Source: Adiantum capillus-veneris
Taxonomy: Eukaryota > Streptophyta > Polypodiopsida > Polypodiales > Pteridaceae
Direction: 5' to 3'
Assembly: GCA_014529385.2 (NCBI GenBank)
Contig: CM043959.1
Coordinates: 15,090,309-15,154,308 of the forward strand
DNA length: 64,000 bases
In this document: positions 47,664 to 59,082 of the stretch, piece by piece
How the letters are laid out: every line of letters begins with the position of its first letter
How positions within the stretch are numbered: the stretch's first letter is position 1
Made by a program: the position numbers and the translations under genes
The notes under the pieces: generated by a model
Seen by the model: only the letters and a program-made list of their open reading frames with translations
Database searches by the model: none
Told to the model about the DNA's origin: nothing

Positions 47664-47860
47664 CTAGTCTAATGTCATCTCATTCAAGACCCCCACTTAA
47701 GGATTAAGGCTCTTTTAACAATCATTGGACTAATTTCAAAGTAAATTACATGCATTTATCCACCAAGAAAGGATAGCATCAAAAAAAAACTTTATAATTG
47801 TGAGCTCACCACTATATACTTACCTTCATCCCAAGTGTGTTATTGCATATAAAGATAGAT
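47664..47860. repeat. Second copy of the sequence upstream of the PLE RT
   Basis: Matches 62870-63080. Shared words include CCCCACTT(A/G)AGGATTAA, GCTCTTTTAACA, TGCATTTATCCACCAAGAA and ACTTACCTTCAT. The orientation is the same. In the 62.9-kb copy the left part runs into RT-like coding on the minus strand, so this is probably a fragment of a related Penelope-like element. Confidence 0.75.
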
Positions 47861-47973
47861 GTATAGTTTAAGAGAGTTGGTTTTTACTAGTATCGGTAGT
47901 AAGTCATATCCTTCTTCTACTATGTTATGGCTATACCTACGGTCCTCGTAGTCTATGATGAAAATCAATGTGT

Positions 47974-48127
47974 AGAAATTTTAGCAGCCATTCCTTGGTA
48001 ACTGCTCATTATGTTAAAACACACTAGTCAAAGTCATCACCCTTGAAACCCTACAATATGAAGTTACATTATGTATGTCTTTTCGATTTATGTAGGAATT
48101 TTAACAGCATTTCCTTCGTATCTGCTC
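47974..48127. repeat. 35-bp direct repeat pair
   Basis: AATTTTA(G/A)CAGC(C)ATTCCTT(G/C)G...CTGCTCA occurs at about 47974-48008 and 48093-48127. Confidence 0.55.
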
Positions 48128-48188
48128 AATATTTTTGAAAAATACAGTCCCAACAATCATCTATTGATACCTGGGTAAAAGCGTGTAA

Positions 48189-48425
48189 TGGTGATACCAC
48201 TTTTGGCACTTTTTGGTGGTACCCTTTTAAAAGAAGTTGGAAACGATAGATTTTTGCAAAAAAACCCAAAACTTGTCTGACTTTATACTTTTAGATTCTA
48301 CATGAAAAAATATATCCATTGATATATAGCATGCTAGTTTATTTTACAGGTAACACATGAAGATGGGGCTTGTAAAGTGCTACCAAAAGAGTGTCCAAGA
48401 CACCCCTTTTTGGTACCACCAATCC
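48189..48425. repeat. Possible small terminal-inverted-repeat element
   Basis: Left end GGTGATACCACTTTTGGCAC...GGTGGTACC and right end GTGCTACCAAAAGAGTGTCC...TTGGTACCACC are loosely complementary over about 40 bases. No target duplication is evident. Could be a short MITE. Weak. Confidence 0.3.
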
Positions 48426-49384
48426 ATGCTTTGGCCCACCTTCACATGAGGTTACAAACTAAAAAAGTTTGTGTGTAGGCGTATCCATGTATTCATTTGC
48501 ATCTTTAATGTAAAAGATCACAAGGGAAAAAGGATATTATTTGTACATCCACATACATCATGAGATCCCACAACCCATAATCTGATATATTGCTAAGTAT
48601 CCCTGTGTACAGTCATGAGAATCTCATCCATGCATGCTACCAAGATGATGGTAATCTGAGATAATCATAAGAGAGAGCCAAAACAAGCCAAGTTTCTCTA
48701 CATAGTACTCCTCGAACTCAACATAAAGGAGCTTATTATTATGTGGGTGTTTGTGTGTGGTGTTATATGAATGACAGAAAAAATCCCACCCTTAGGCAAG
48801 CCAGTCGAGTCAGAGATTATGAGACGGTGGGAAAAAAACCAAAGAGACCCAAATATTTTGTGTATCTCCTCATTTTGAAACAACCACTATATCAAAAAAA
48901 TCTCCAAAAGGCTGATCAATTTTTGATGCATAACTGAATATAGATGCAGATTTACTATGAGATTGAAAGAAGATTGATACACTACAAGAGGTCGCTTACA
49001 TTCCAGTGTCAAATAACCGGCTTAATTGCGGGCATCGATATATGTGTAGGTAAGTATGGAGGGAGATGATTTTTTTAAAAAAAATCATTTTTGAATTTTC
49101 GACGCAGATTCCGATGTATCTTCTGACGCCTATACCATGTCTCTTTTGACGCCTGTATAGATGAATTTCTCGACACCTGAACCGATGTCTGTACCGATGG
49201 AACCTACAAAAACAAACCTGCGGGTCTTTCCTTGCGCATTTGTCTAGTTTTTGCACATCTTCTCTTGCCGTCCTCCTCCTCACCTACTGCAGATTTGTTG
49301 CCTAACAACTTGTGGGAGGTGAAAATCTTGCTTGTGGACTAATCTCTAGCACCAAGGTGAGATGCTTTTCAAGTTTTCTTGTAG

Positions 49385-49400
49385 GTTTAGGGTTTAGGGT
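49385..49400 (+). repeat. Two telomere-type TTTAGGG units
   Basis: GGTTTAGGGTTTAGGGTA contains two exact plant telomere repeats, shortly upstream of the GTTAGG-type array within the CACTA element. Confidence 0.7.
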
Positions 49401-49408
49401 ATAACATA

Positions 49409-49411
49409 GTG

Positions 49412-49468
<57 letters not shown>
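49409..49468. repeat. (GT)n microsatellite
   Basis: About 29 GT units in the left part of the CACTA element. Confidence 0.95.
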
Positions 49469-49472
<4 letters not shown>

Positions 49473-50244
49473 TTTTACAGGTTTAAGGATGTTTACAAGA
49501 CCCTTTATTGCTCAAAAAGGCCGCTTGTGATTGCTCAAATAGGCCGCTTGTGAGTGCTCAAAATTTTAATGTACATTAAATTAATTTGTATATTCACAAA
49601 ATAAAATTTCATGCTTTAAACTTTCAATGCTTTAATTTTTTATGCCATTTTGTTTAGAAATAATGCTTTGGAAAAAAATTGTTTTTAAATTATGGTTTGT
49701 GTAGTGAAATTATGATTTGGGCTAATTTTATTTTGAAATTATGCTTTGAAATTATGTTATGAAATTACGCTACCATCTCGTCATGTTGTTTCAAAATTAT
49801 GCTATGAAAAAATCTTGTTTTAAAATTATGTTTTGAAGAAATTTTGTTTTGAATTATGTCAATTTCAAAATTATCTGATTGATGAGGTTTAGGTTATAGG
49901 TTTTGGTTAGGTTTAGTTTAAGTTATAGGCTACATTACGGTATAGCTAGGTTATAAGTTAAATTAGGTTAATTATACGTTAGGCTAGGTCAGATCACATG
50001 TTAGGTTAGATTAGGTTTATGTTATAGGTTAGGTTACGTTATAGGACGTTAATTAGGTTAGATTAGCTAAAAGGTTAGGTTCTAGGTTAGGTTTAAGTTA
50101 AAGATTAGGTTAAGTTAAAGTTTAGGTTAAGTTCTAGGTTATAGGCTAGGCTAGCTAGATTATAGGTTAGGTTTAGGCAACATGTTAGGTGGTTATAGGT
50201 TGTATATACGTAAAAGGTTAGGTTAGGTTATAGGTTTGGTTCAA

Positions 50245-50525
50245 AAAAGCAAACGAGGTTTCATCAAAGGAAGATTTTGTTTAGAAATAATGCTTAGGTT
50301 ATAGGTTTGGTTCAAAAAAAATATGATGCTCCCAACTGAAACATTGGCGGCCCATAACCATGATGTCAGTAGCTTACAAAATTATTGCCAAGTCCATTGC
50401 CCTAAGACTCTCTCTCACCCTAGAAAAGGGTATCACTCCTCACCAACAAGGTTTCATCAAAGGAAGATTTATTTAAGATAACACCTTGACAGCCGCAATG
50501 GTTGGATTAGAATACACACCATTCA
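50245..50525 (+). pseudogene. LINE (L1-type) reverse transcriptase fragment
   Basis: About 50345-50520 translate as RPITMMSVAYKIIAKSIALR then THQQ-like PHQQGFIKGRFI and DNTLTAAMVG. This is the 'NWRPIsLlnxxYKixaKxLaxRL...hpxQxGFixGRxixDN' segment of non-LTR retrotransposon RT (motif 0-1). A shorter copy of GGTTTCATCAAAGGAAGATT lies just upstream at about 50250. The rest of the LINE is absent. Confidence 0.8.
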
Positions 50526-51075
50526 CCATGCGAGATTGTGTCGATTATTGGTTAGGTTAGAGCTAGCGACAAATAGTAGAAAAAACGCAAACGGGCTTCG
50601 ATTATGTTAGGTTATAGGTTAGGTTTAAGTTATAGGTTATGTTAGGTTAGAGCTAGCGGCAATTTAATAGTAGAAAAAACGTATGTAAACGGACTTCGAA
50701 GATGACTCGTGTACTTCAAAAGATGCAAATAGACTTCGATTAGGTTAGGTTATAGGTTAGATTATAGGCTAAGTTAGATTATAGGTTAGGTTTAGGTTTA
50801 GGCTACAAGTTAGGCTAGATTATAGGTTAGATTAGAGCAAATGGACTTCGAAGATGACTAGTGTACTTTAAAAACCGCAAAGAGACTTCGGTTAGGTTAT
50901 AGATTAGGTTTAGGTTATAGGTTAGATTATATGTTAAGTTAGATTATAGGTTAGGTTAGAGCTAGCGGCAGATTTATAGTAGCAAAAATACAAACGGACT
51001 TCAAAGATCTCGTGTACTTCAAAAAACGCAAACGGGCTTCAGTTAGGTTAGCCTATAAGTTAGGTTTAGGTTTAA

Positions 51076-52414
51076 CACTAGAATGGTAACCTAACAGGAC
51101 ATAAAAGTGTCCTTTCAGGGTTTTGGGAAAAATTTCCAAAACCATAGTAGATCCACTCATTTTGAAAAATCCATTCATGAGCTTATAGTTCAATAACTAC
51201 TACATATGGAAAAAATGAGAAACTTGTAATTTTTCTCATCCCTTGGTCACTACAAGCCTCCAAAGTTGATAGACCAGTGCATTTTGCCCAAAACAACAAT
51301 TTCTTACGGTTGATTGCATATAAATAAGAGTGGAGATTTTTGTAGGACATGAGATAAAATGCCCCGTCAACTTCAATGGGTTGGTGACCAAAACATATGG
51401 TTGCTTTTACCTCACTAATTTTTTTTTGGGCAAAAAAATAGGTACAAAAAAGTTGCATTTTTGTCATTCTGCGGACCTATCATCAAAGTTTCTATAGTCA
51501 CGCTCAATACAGATACTATATACATGTTTTCTTAGTTCCCTTTGGGCCTCTGGATTCAAAAGAATCCATGGAGCATGTCAAAAGGATAATGGATCTCTTA
51601 CAATTGGAACCTTGGGGGCAATGATAAAGTGCTAAATACAGCAAACATGAAAAAATTGGGTTTAGCATTATGACCTCTAGAAACCCATAGAAACTACTCA
51701 ATATCTAGCCAAGTTTGTAGTCTATGATTAGATATGGTCACTACCTACAAATTACACACAATTGGCCTAAGAAACCAACAATATTGAGAAAGTTATACTT
51801 GCTACTCTAAAATGTATCATATTCTTAGCAATCAAAAACCTCAACCATCATCATATACTATGCTATATAGCATATTAGGTCCCCCAAAACTCAAGGAATA
51901 TTAGCTTTATGTTATACATTACACTTACACAATCAAAATTGAATTTGGATATCAAGAAAGCCACCAAAAAAATCATAAAAGTGTTAATTTTGGCCAAAAA
52001 AACAGGATTATGCAATTCTTGTAAATTGGTCATAACTTTCAATTTTAACACTTAGCTCTCCCTACAAGCATCAAAACATGTTGAGAACTATGAAGGCCTA
52101 ACCTCTAGCCATCTAAACCTCACAAACATGAAGTATATAGTGGTATAGTCGCCAAAAATTGAAAAAAAAGCCAAAAACAGGACCCGTTTTTTCACACAGT
52201 TTAGGTTCAAAAATGTTGTGCAAGAGTAAGGTTAATGGTGAGATCGATACTAAAAAAAAAATGCTAAGTTTTTTTCAGCTCATAAGGCAACTTTGTGGAT
52301 ATATAGCACCTAGAAATTCATTTTCATACTCTTCAAATAATTCAAGCAAAATGGTCACTTAACAGGACACAAAAGTGTCCAAGGACATAAAAGTGTCCTG
52401 TTACCATTCTAGTG
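51076..52414. mobile_element. piggyBac-like non-autonomous element, TTAA target duplication
   Basis: The 1339-bp insertion is flanked by TTAA (51072-51075 and 52415-52418). Ends are CACTAGAATGGTAAC and its inverse GTTACCATTCTAGTG. Just inside each end lies GGACATAAAAGTGTCC, itself a near palindrome, and the right end has an extra GGACACAAAAGTGTCC. TTAA targeting plus CxCTAGAA-type ends are piggyBac features. The inside is AT-rich with no transposase ORF, so it would need a source in trans. Its insertion in the GTTAGG array explains the break in the repeats. Confidence 0.85.
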
Positions 52415-53561
52415 TTAAGGTTATGTTAGGTTTAGGTTTAAGTTTATGTTAGGTTAGGTTTAGGTTACAGGTTAGGTTAGATTATAGGTTAGGTTAGAGC
52501 TAGCAGCAAATTAATAGTAGAAAAAATGCAAACAGACTTCGAAGATGCCTCATGTACTTCAAAAAATACAAACGAACTTTGGTTAGGTTAGCCTATAGGT
52601 TAGGTTAGTCTATAGGTTAGGTTTAGGTTTAGGGTTATGTTAGGATAGGTTAGGTTAGTCTATAGGTTAGGTTTAGGTTTAGGGTTATGTTAGGTTAGGT
52701 TAGGTTTAGGTTATATGTTAGGTTAGATTATAGGTTAGGTTAGAGCTAGCGAAAATTAATAGTAGAAAAAACGCAAACAGACTCGTGTACTTCTAAACAC
52801 GTAAACGGACTTCGGTTAGGTTATAGGTTAGGTTAAGGTTATAGGTTAGGTTATATGTTCTATGTTATGTTAGGCTAGATTAGGTTTAGGTTATAGGTTA
52901 GTTTAGATTATAACTTAGGTTAGAGCTAGCGGGGGTTTCAAGAATGACTTGTGTACTTCAAAAAATGCAAACAGACCTCGATTAGGCTATGTTATAGGTG
53001 AGGTTATAGGTTAGGTTTAATTTGGTCATAGGTTAGGTTAGGTTATGGGTTATAGGTTAGGTTTAGGTTATAGGTTTGAAAAGCGCTAGCGTAGTTGGAC
53101 TTCAAAAGCGCACACAGACTTCGAAAACACTAATATATAGTCATTGACCCTGTGGTCCTAATCTCTGTGCAACTCTAGACCAAGGTGTGCGGGGATCGGG
53201 CATGGATAAAGAATGTGAGGTTGTTAGAGCTAGAGGCAAATAGTTGAAAAAATGCAATCGGACTTCAAAAGCGCCTTGTGTACTTCAAAATGCAAACAAA
53301 AATTGATAAACAAAGTAAAATAACGTAATCGGACTTCAAAAGCGCACGCAGACTTCAACAACCTTAATATATAGTCATTGACCAATAAAGACGAGATTAT
53401 TACCCTGTGGTCCTAATCTCCGTTCACCTCTAGATCGAGGTGTGTGGAGATCGGGACTGGCTAGAGAATGTGAAGTTGTCATGAATTGTCATGTAGTTAG
53501 TAGTGTGTAGTTATACAACTAGAGTGTTTTAATTATTTGTTGCATCATTGGTAGATAAAGT

Positions 53562-56500
53562 ATGGACGATAGGATGGCGTATCCTTGTGCGCATTGCAAG
53601 CATCAAATCTTTTGAAAATAAAAAATTTGCAGTCAGCATATATGCAATCACAGTCTCTTTCCAATATAGCAACTACAAGACCTGCGTTATCGATCTCATG
53701 GTCTAGAGACAAGAGATCAAACACTGCAAGTAGATATTACTCCAACTTTATCCCCCCCAGAGAAGACGATTTTCAAACGAACAGCCATCGACTGAGTCCT
53801 TACAACCAATATCTGATGTGGCATTCCAAGAAGTAGAGATGGAGCAGATGTTAGACACGTTCTTTGACATGGATCCCATCATTGAAAACATAGAAGACGA
53901 CAACATTCAATGCAATACTGCGGACCAACCTCAATCATCCCGTCCATATCGACGGCATGCTAGCAACGATAAAGAGGGTCATATGATACAAACTCTTGCA
54001 TGCATGTCGCTTTACAATGGTGCAAAAATCTCAGTTCTCCGTACCGTGTTGGCAATGCTTAATTTGCAATCTGTGTCTACGAGTGGTCTGACGCCTCAGT
54101 CATCACAGATCTTTTTAGGTAAATACATTGTATCCTAAGCATGATAAAGTGCATGTGGTCAGTTCAATAATGTGAACAAGGGGCTGACTTGTTCATGTAA
54201 CGGCAGGTTGCTCATCGAGGAAATCTTGCTAGAAGGGAATCACATGCCCACTACCCGTCCAGCCGCTAAAAAGCTTCTTACTAATTTGGGATTATCAAAA
54301 AATACATGCATGTTCTAATGATTGTATACTTTTTTGCAATGAGTTTGCAAATTTGGAACAATGTCTCAATTGTGGATCAAACAGGTATAGAGAGGAAACA
54401 TGAGGAAAATTTATCCCTACAAAGGTCCTTTGATACTTTCCTATCATTCCAAGAATAAAGATCATGTTTAGGTGCAAGTCCATAGCCGCTTTGATGACAT
54501 GGCACTCAAATACTAGATCGACAAATAATGTGATGCGGATACCTACTGACTCTCGTGCATGGAAGCACGAGAGTCAGTAGGTATGTGCATGGAAGCACAT
54601 AGAGGAAAGTTGGCCTACATTTAAGAACGAGCCTCGATGTATCCACTTTGTTCTAGCAATGGACGGAGTAAATCCATTCGGATTACGGAGTTCTTCATGG
54701 AGCATGTGGCCTATCTGTCTGTTTAATTATAATCCTCTACCATGGCTAGCTATCAAGAAGGGCCATCTGTTATTTTCACTGATCGTCCAAGGAAAGTACA
54801 ACGCAAAGAACATGGACGTCTATATGGCACCACTTATAGAAGAGCTCCAAATCTTGTGGGCAGGAATGAATGTGGTTGATATGTCCCAACCAATCGGACG
54901 ATGGAATGTACATGTGCAAGGTATTCTCATGTGGACCATGCATGATTGTCCAGGCTTCGGTGAGTGCTCAGGTAAGTGCCTTTGAAACCCTCACACACAT
55001 GTTATTCCTAGCTATGCCAACCCTTTTATATTTTAATGTTGTGATGTTTCAGGCTTGAGTTACTCGGGCAATCATGCATGTCCAAAATGTGGTTCCCGAC
55101 TTGGCTTCCACCTCTCTGAGCATTTGAGCAAGACAGTTTACGAGGAGCATGGTAGATTTTTTCCTTAACGACATGAGCTACCTGGACCAAACATATGCAA
55201 AAAAAACATGCATCCACTGAAAGCGAGCGATTGGAAAAACATGTGGCTGGAGAGGGGAGATTTCATGCCACCTAGAATGGAAAGACTTTCTATTTTCCAT
55301 GAACTCCCGTACTGGAGTGACCTATTGATTAATCATTTGCTTGACCCAATGCACATCTTCAAGAATGTGGGGGAGATCATACGGAAAACCATCACTGGAA
55401 AAAGGGAGAGCAAGGCCCAAAAAGATGACCTACAGGCTGTGGGTCGAATGCCAGAGATGTGGCCTCGACTTAAACCCAATGGGAAGTTTGCTATACCAGA
55501 AGGACCATGGGTTTTGAGTTGTGCAGAAGAGAAACAAGTAAAGAAGACTATATCTTCATTCAAGACTCCCACTGGGTGCATGCAATGTTTGAAAATGGCT
55601 TTTACAAGAGATGACAATCTCAGTGGTCTTAAGCCCCACGATTGGCACAAATTTTTATAGTTTATCTTACCAATTTCCATAAAGGATTGTTTGACAGATG
55701 ACATTAGAAGAAAAATCTACAAAATCAGTGAGTTGGCACGTTGGATCAGTTCAAAAGAGATAAGAGAAGAGAGCATCGATGCAGCAAACTTAAATGCTAT
55801 TGAAGCAATGTGCATGGTGGAGAAGTACTTTCCAACAAACATTCTTACCATCCAAATGTATGTACTTGTGCATGTGGTCGATGAAGTTGCAGTTTTGCTG
55901 GGGTAGTCCATAGCAGGTGGATGTTCTTCTTGGAGAGATTTATGAAGACTTTAAAGGGTTTCGTTCATCAAAGGGCTCGTACCGAGGGTAGCATGGCCGA
56001 AGGATGACTTGTACAAGAGTCTCTTGTCCTCATTAGTGAATTTTGGGTCTCAATGATCAAGAGATGCCCTGAATGTGGACTATTGAGATCAATGTAAAGG
56101 TGACAGGGGACGAGCCACAGGGACAACCCATCGTTAGGAAGATGGACATCACAATGCGAGAAAAGGTTATCAGATTTTGCCTTCTCAACTCGGACATCAT
56201 GCAAAAGTGGCTAAAGAGGTACGAAGGGGAAAAGAAACAACGCTTGATAGATCACCTGCAATTCAAGCGCAACCCTGCCACTAGAAACCTTCCTTTTTCA
56301 AATCATCTTTAGAAATTGCCTAACTTTCCAACTGGCCGGTGGTTAGATGCGACAATCTCAGAGGCAAAGAGGAATGGAGTGTTGATTATTGAAGAGGAAG
56401 AGGAGATGTCAAGGGGTTGCAATTGGCATGTATATTTTCACAACTTTCTTTTCAAGCTCCATATGATAGCATTACCTTAATAACTTTAAGTCTGTTTCAA

Positions 56501-56980
56501 TTTGGTGGCTACAGTATCGGAAATATGGAGCTTTGTGGTCACATGGGAAGCACTTCAGAGTGCAACGGATCGACAAACAAAGGGTCACTTTTGACAGTGG
56601 TGTTAGGGCAAGCTTCGTCCAAGAAAGTAGGAGTAGTGCCAGGGATGAGAACACGGAGACTAGCCAACTTGAATACTTTGGCTATATCCAAGACATCTTG
56701 AAGATTAGCTTTAGAAAGTTTGATATTTTTATCTTTGATGTCAAGTGGTTCAAAGTGATAACCAGCGGCCCTAATACAATTGTGCACAAAGACAAGAGTG
56801 GATTGATTCAAGTGAATTCTAGGCGGGTGTGGACAAATGCACGGGATGCATTCGTACTTCTGGAGCATTGTGAACAAGTTGTGTTCACACTAGATCCAGT
56901 GTGGAGAGACAATGATGAAAACGATTTGTCTAAAGAGCACTGGCTTTATGTTGTTCAAGTTGCTCCATGGAGCAAGTAAG
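53562..56980 (+). pseudogene. CACTA TNP2-like transposase with DUF4216 region
   Basis: From ATG 53562 the frame starts MDDRMAYPCAHCKHQIF. Further pieces are LYNGAKISVLRTVLAMLNLQ, CSNDCILFCNEF and CLNCGSNRYREET (zinc-ligand pairs), then MDGVNPFGLRSSSWSMWPI and YMAPLIEELQILWAG, GILMWTMHDCPGFGECSG, HACPKCGSRLG (one-base shift), LPYWSDLLINHLLDPMHIF, HSRWMFFLERFMKTLKGFVH and RTEGSMAEG. This matches the TNP2 domain. After 56500 the DUF4216 part is FGYIQDILKISFRKFDIFIF, DVKWFKV and LVEHCEQVVF-like EHCEQVVFTLDPVWRD. Introns can be guessed from GTAAGT/CAG pairs (54972, 56430) but several in-frame stops and one 30-bp insertion (54567-54596) show it is dead. On the usual model it would cut and paste elements with matching ends. 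Confidence 0.88.
54541..54602. repeat. Hairpin made by a 30-bp templated insertion
   Basis: ATACCTACTGACTCTCGTGC is followed after a 6-base loop ATGGAA by its exact inverse. Then TGTGCATGGAAGCACA forms a second small hairpin. Removing 30 bases leaves the transposase frame ...RIPTDSRAWKHIEE... The insert is in phase but brings a TAG stop. Confidence 0.9.
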
Positions 56981-57395
56981 TGTGTGAAGGATTGGATGGT
57001 GAGGCCGAAGAGGTGATGCATGAACAAAGTGTAGGGCCGACATATAAGTTTGGATTTTGAGCTGGAGGTCAATGGTGAGCATATGTTTAAACCTAGAGAT
57101 GAGTGTCAAATACTGAAGCTAATGCGGAGAGCGATGAAGAAGTAGGGTTTGATGATGAAGATACAAAAGTACAAATTGAGATAGACATCTTTGGTGCATC
57201 AAATCTCATAGAAGACGAGAGATTACCTAATGATTTTTGCTAGGAACTCTTTTGTAAAACTATTTTTATTAGTCTACAATACACTTTAGATTCATTCATT
57301 TGTGTTGGCGATTCGATTATATGTTATTTGTATTGATTAAGTGTTTCTTCTGTAAACTAACATACTTTGTGGGTGTATTTTGTGTATATGTAGCC

Positions 57396-58405
57396 ATGGC
57401 CGATGACGATGAGCCATACTCTCCTAGTTTTAGTTTTCCTGCCACTCCGGCCGGCATGTCACCCGAGTAGATGGGGCTTTTTTGACACAGTTCACACCGC
57501 AGATCGTGATGGCACAGAACCTTTGGGCAGCAGGTTCCTCTAGACCTACTATGATCAACCCTATGCCTAGGACTAGTGTGGTCCCTACACCGACCGGACC
57601 CACACCTCAGTCGAGTGTGCCCCCTACTGTGCCCCATACACCAACGGGTGGTTCATCCTCGAGACGAGGTAGGCATCGTTCTGGAGGTGGTGGTTGTTGT
57701 GGTAGCGGTTCTACCGATGCGTCCACACCACTGAGAGAGCACCCCCCACTCTCTTCAGTAGATAGTTCACCAATTGGCACACCACGTACAGCTTGGGAAT
57801 CGCACGAGCATGATTCTAGCAAGGTGTACAAGAGCAGGGATGGGGCTGTTGTAGCGGATAAGGTAAAAAAGGTCATGCGACATAGGATTTGACAGGGCCG
57901 TTCACAGAGAGTACAAGTGGGTGGAGGGGTACGATCAAGTCTCAAATGACTGGATTTTTGGGTGTGGCGAAGGCCACAATGTCACACTATCAGTCAAAGG
58001 CGAGAGATAGGTACAATGCTGGCAGTCCAAAGCCGGCATGGTTGGACATAAAGGAGTGGGTAGGGATTACACGAGAGACACAAGAAAATCTTGAGAGATT
58101 TCAACAGCAAAGAGATGCAGCCAGAACACGTTTAGAGTCTGCTGGAGCGTCACATCTTGGTTGTAGAGACTATGACACGCTTCGACGTAAGTTTGTAAGT
58201 ATCATACGTATGCTTTAAATTATTGAAAATATATATGTTGTTTGAAGATTTATCTCATGATTAAATCATAATTTTGCAGGAAGTTGCCTTGAAGCTCCTT
58301 CCGACACGCCGAGAGGAGAAGTATGGGTACAAGCATGGACTTGTGGTCCTTTTGACCGAGCTGGAGGAGGAGGGAGAGGAAGTCGATTGGGAGGCATTAC
58401 CATGA
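57396..58405 (+). pseudogene. CACTA second ORF (accessory transposition protein-like)
   Basis: From ATG 57396 the protein begins MADDDEPYSPSFSFPATPAG. It passes through Pro/Thr/Ser-rich and Gly-rich segments (RSGGGGCCGSGS), then a segment QSKARDRYNAGSPKPAWLDI, EWVGITRETQENLERFQQQR and CRDYDTLRRKF. An intron with GTAAGT donor (58195) and TGCAG acceptor (58279) joins RRKF to EVALKLLPTRREEKYGYKHG and a stop at 58403. At least two stops/frameshifts occur before 57900. Position and style fit the TnpA-like or transposase-24-like accessory gene of CACTA elements. Confidence 0.6.
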
Positions 58406-58771
58406 CGGTCTTCTTTGTACAATCTTACTCAGACATCTTCATACAGTCTTCTTTTTATATTCTTTTTTGTAGTTGTGGTCTTCTTAATACAGTCTTACTC
58501 AGTGAGTGTTTGCATGTACAGTTTAGTAGTGCTTATGTTTATGGTTTTGCATTCCGTTTGTGATTATGGTTTGTTTTGTAATTATGGTATGGCACAGAAG
58601 TTATGTTATGGTATGGCAAAGAGTTTTGGTCATGGTTTGGTAATTAAGTTATGATTATGGTTTTGCAATGATGTGGCAATCATGGTATGGTTAGGGTTTG
58701 ACAATCAAGTTATGGTTATGATTTTCAGTGATGGTATGGCAATCAAGTGATAGTTATGGTTTGGCAATCAG

Positions 58772-58838
58772 ATTATGGTTATGGTTATGGTTATGGTTAT
58801 GGTTATGGTTATGGTTATGGTTATGGTTATGGTTATGC
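58772..58838. repeat. (GGTTAT)n hexanucleotide repeat
   Basis: About eleven GGTTAT units, embedded in a longer degenerate TATGGTTTGGCAA tract (58570-58860). The MVMVMV frame is an artefact. Confidence 0.95.
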
Positions 58839-59011
58839 CGTTGTGCCTATGGTTTGGGAGTCGACGTTATGGTTATTCTTTTGGAGAATTTGTCATGATT
58901 AAGCTTTTGATTTTGTGGTTTTGTAATTCTTTTTACAGTTTTGCTAATCTGCATAGACCCGCTCTTTAGCGTCAACTTGTAGGTGGAGTGCAGTTGCTTG
59001 TGCACTCTTCC

Positions 59012-59082
59012 TTTGGGTAGAGAGGGCTATTTTCTATTGTTGCAGTACATGCAGCATCAATTCCCAGCCCTCTCTACCCAAA
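59012..59082. repeat. 17-bp hairpin near the CACTA right end
   Basis: TTTGGGTAGAGAGGGCT (59012-59028) is exactly complementary to AGCCCTCTCTACCCAAA (59066-59082), with a 37-nt loop. It could mark a small foldback or a subterminal structure. Confidence 0.85.

Larger units (their letters stand above)
49880..53070 (+). repeat. Degenerate GGTTAGGTTATA minisatellite with ~150-200 bp higher-order units
   Basis: Words TTAGGTTATAGG, GTTAGGTTTAGG and GTTATAGGTTAGATTATAGG recur dozens of times. They alternate with a second conserved module (AGAGCTAGCGGCAA ... TAGTAGAAAAAACGCAAACGG ACTTCGAAGATGACTCGTGTACTTC). The pair forms higher-order units. The 51076-52414 piggyBac-like element and a LINE fragment interrupt the array. 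It resembles telomeric DNA in composition but is not TTTAGGG. Confidence 0.88.

Noticed and set aside
48996-49283. Arg-rich minus-strand ORF at the CACTA left end
   Set aside because: It is produced by the GACGCCTGTA/ACCGATG subterminal repeats and has no start context or homologous frame at the right end.
49880-53070. Interstitial telomere block
   Set aside because: The repeat is GTTAGG/TTATAGG-based and degenerate. Only two exact TTTAGGG units exist, outside the array.
58775-58969. ORF of Met-Val repeats
   Set aside because: Translation of the (GGTTAT)n tandem repeat.
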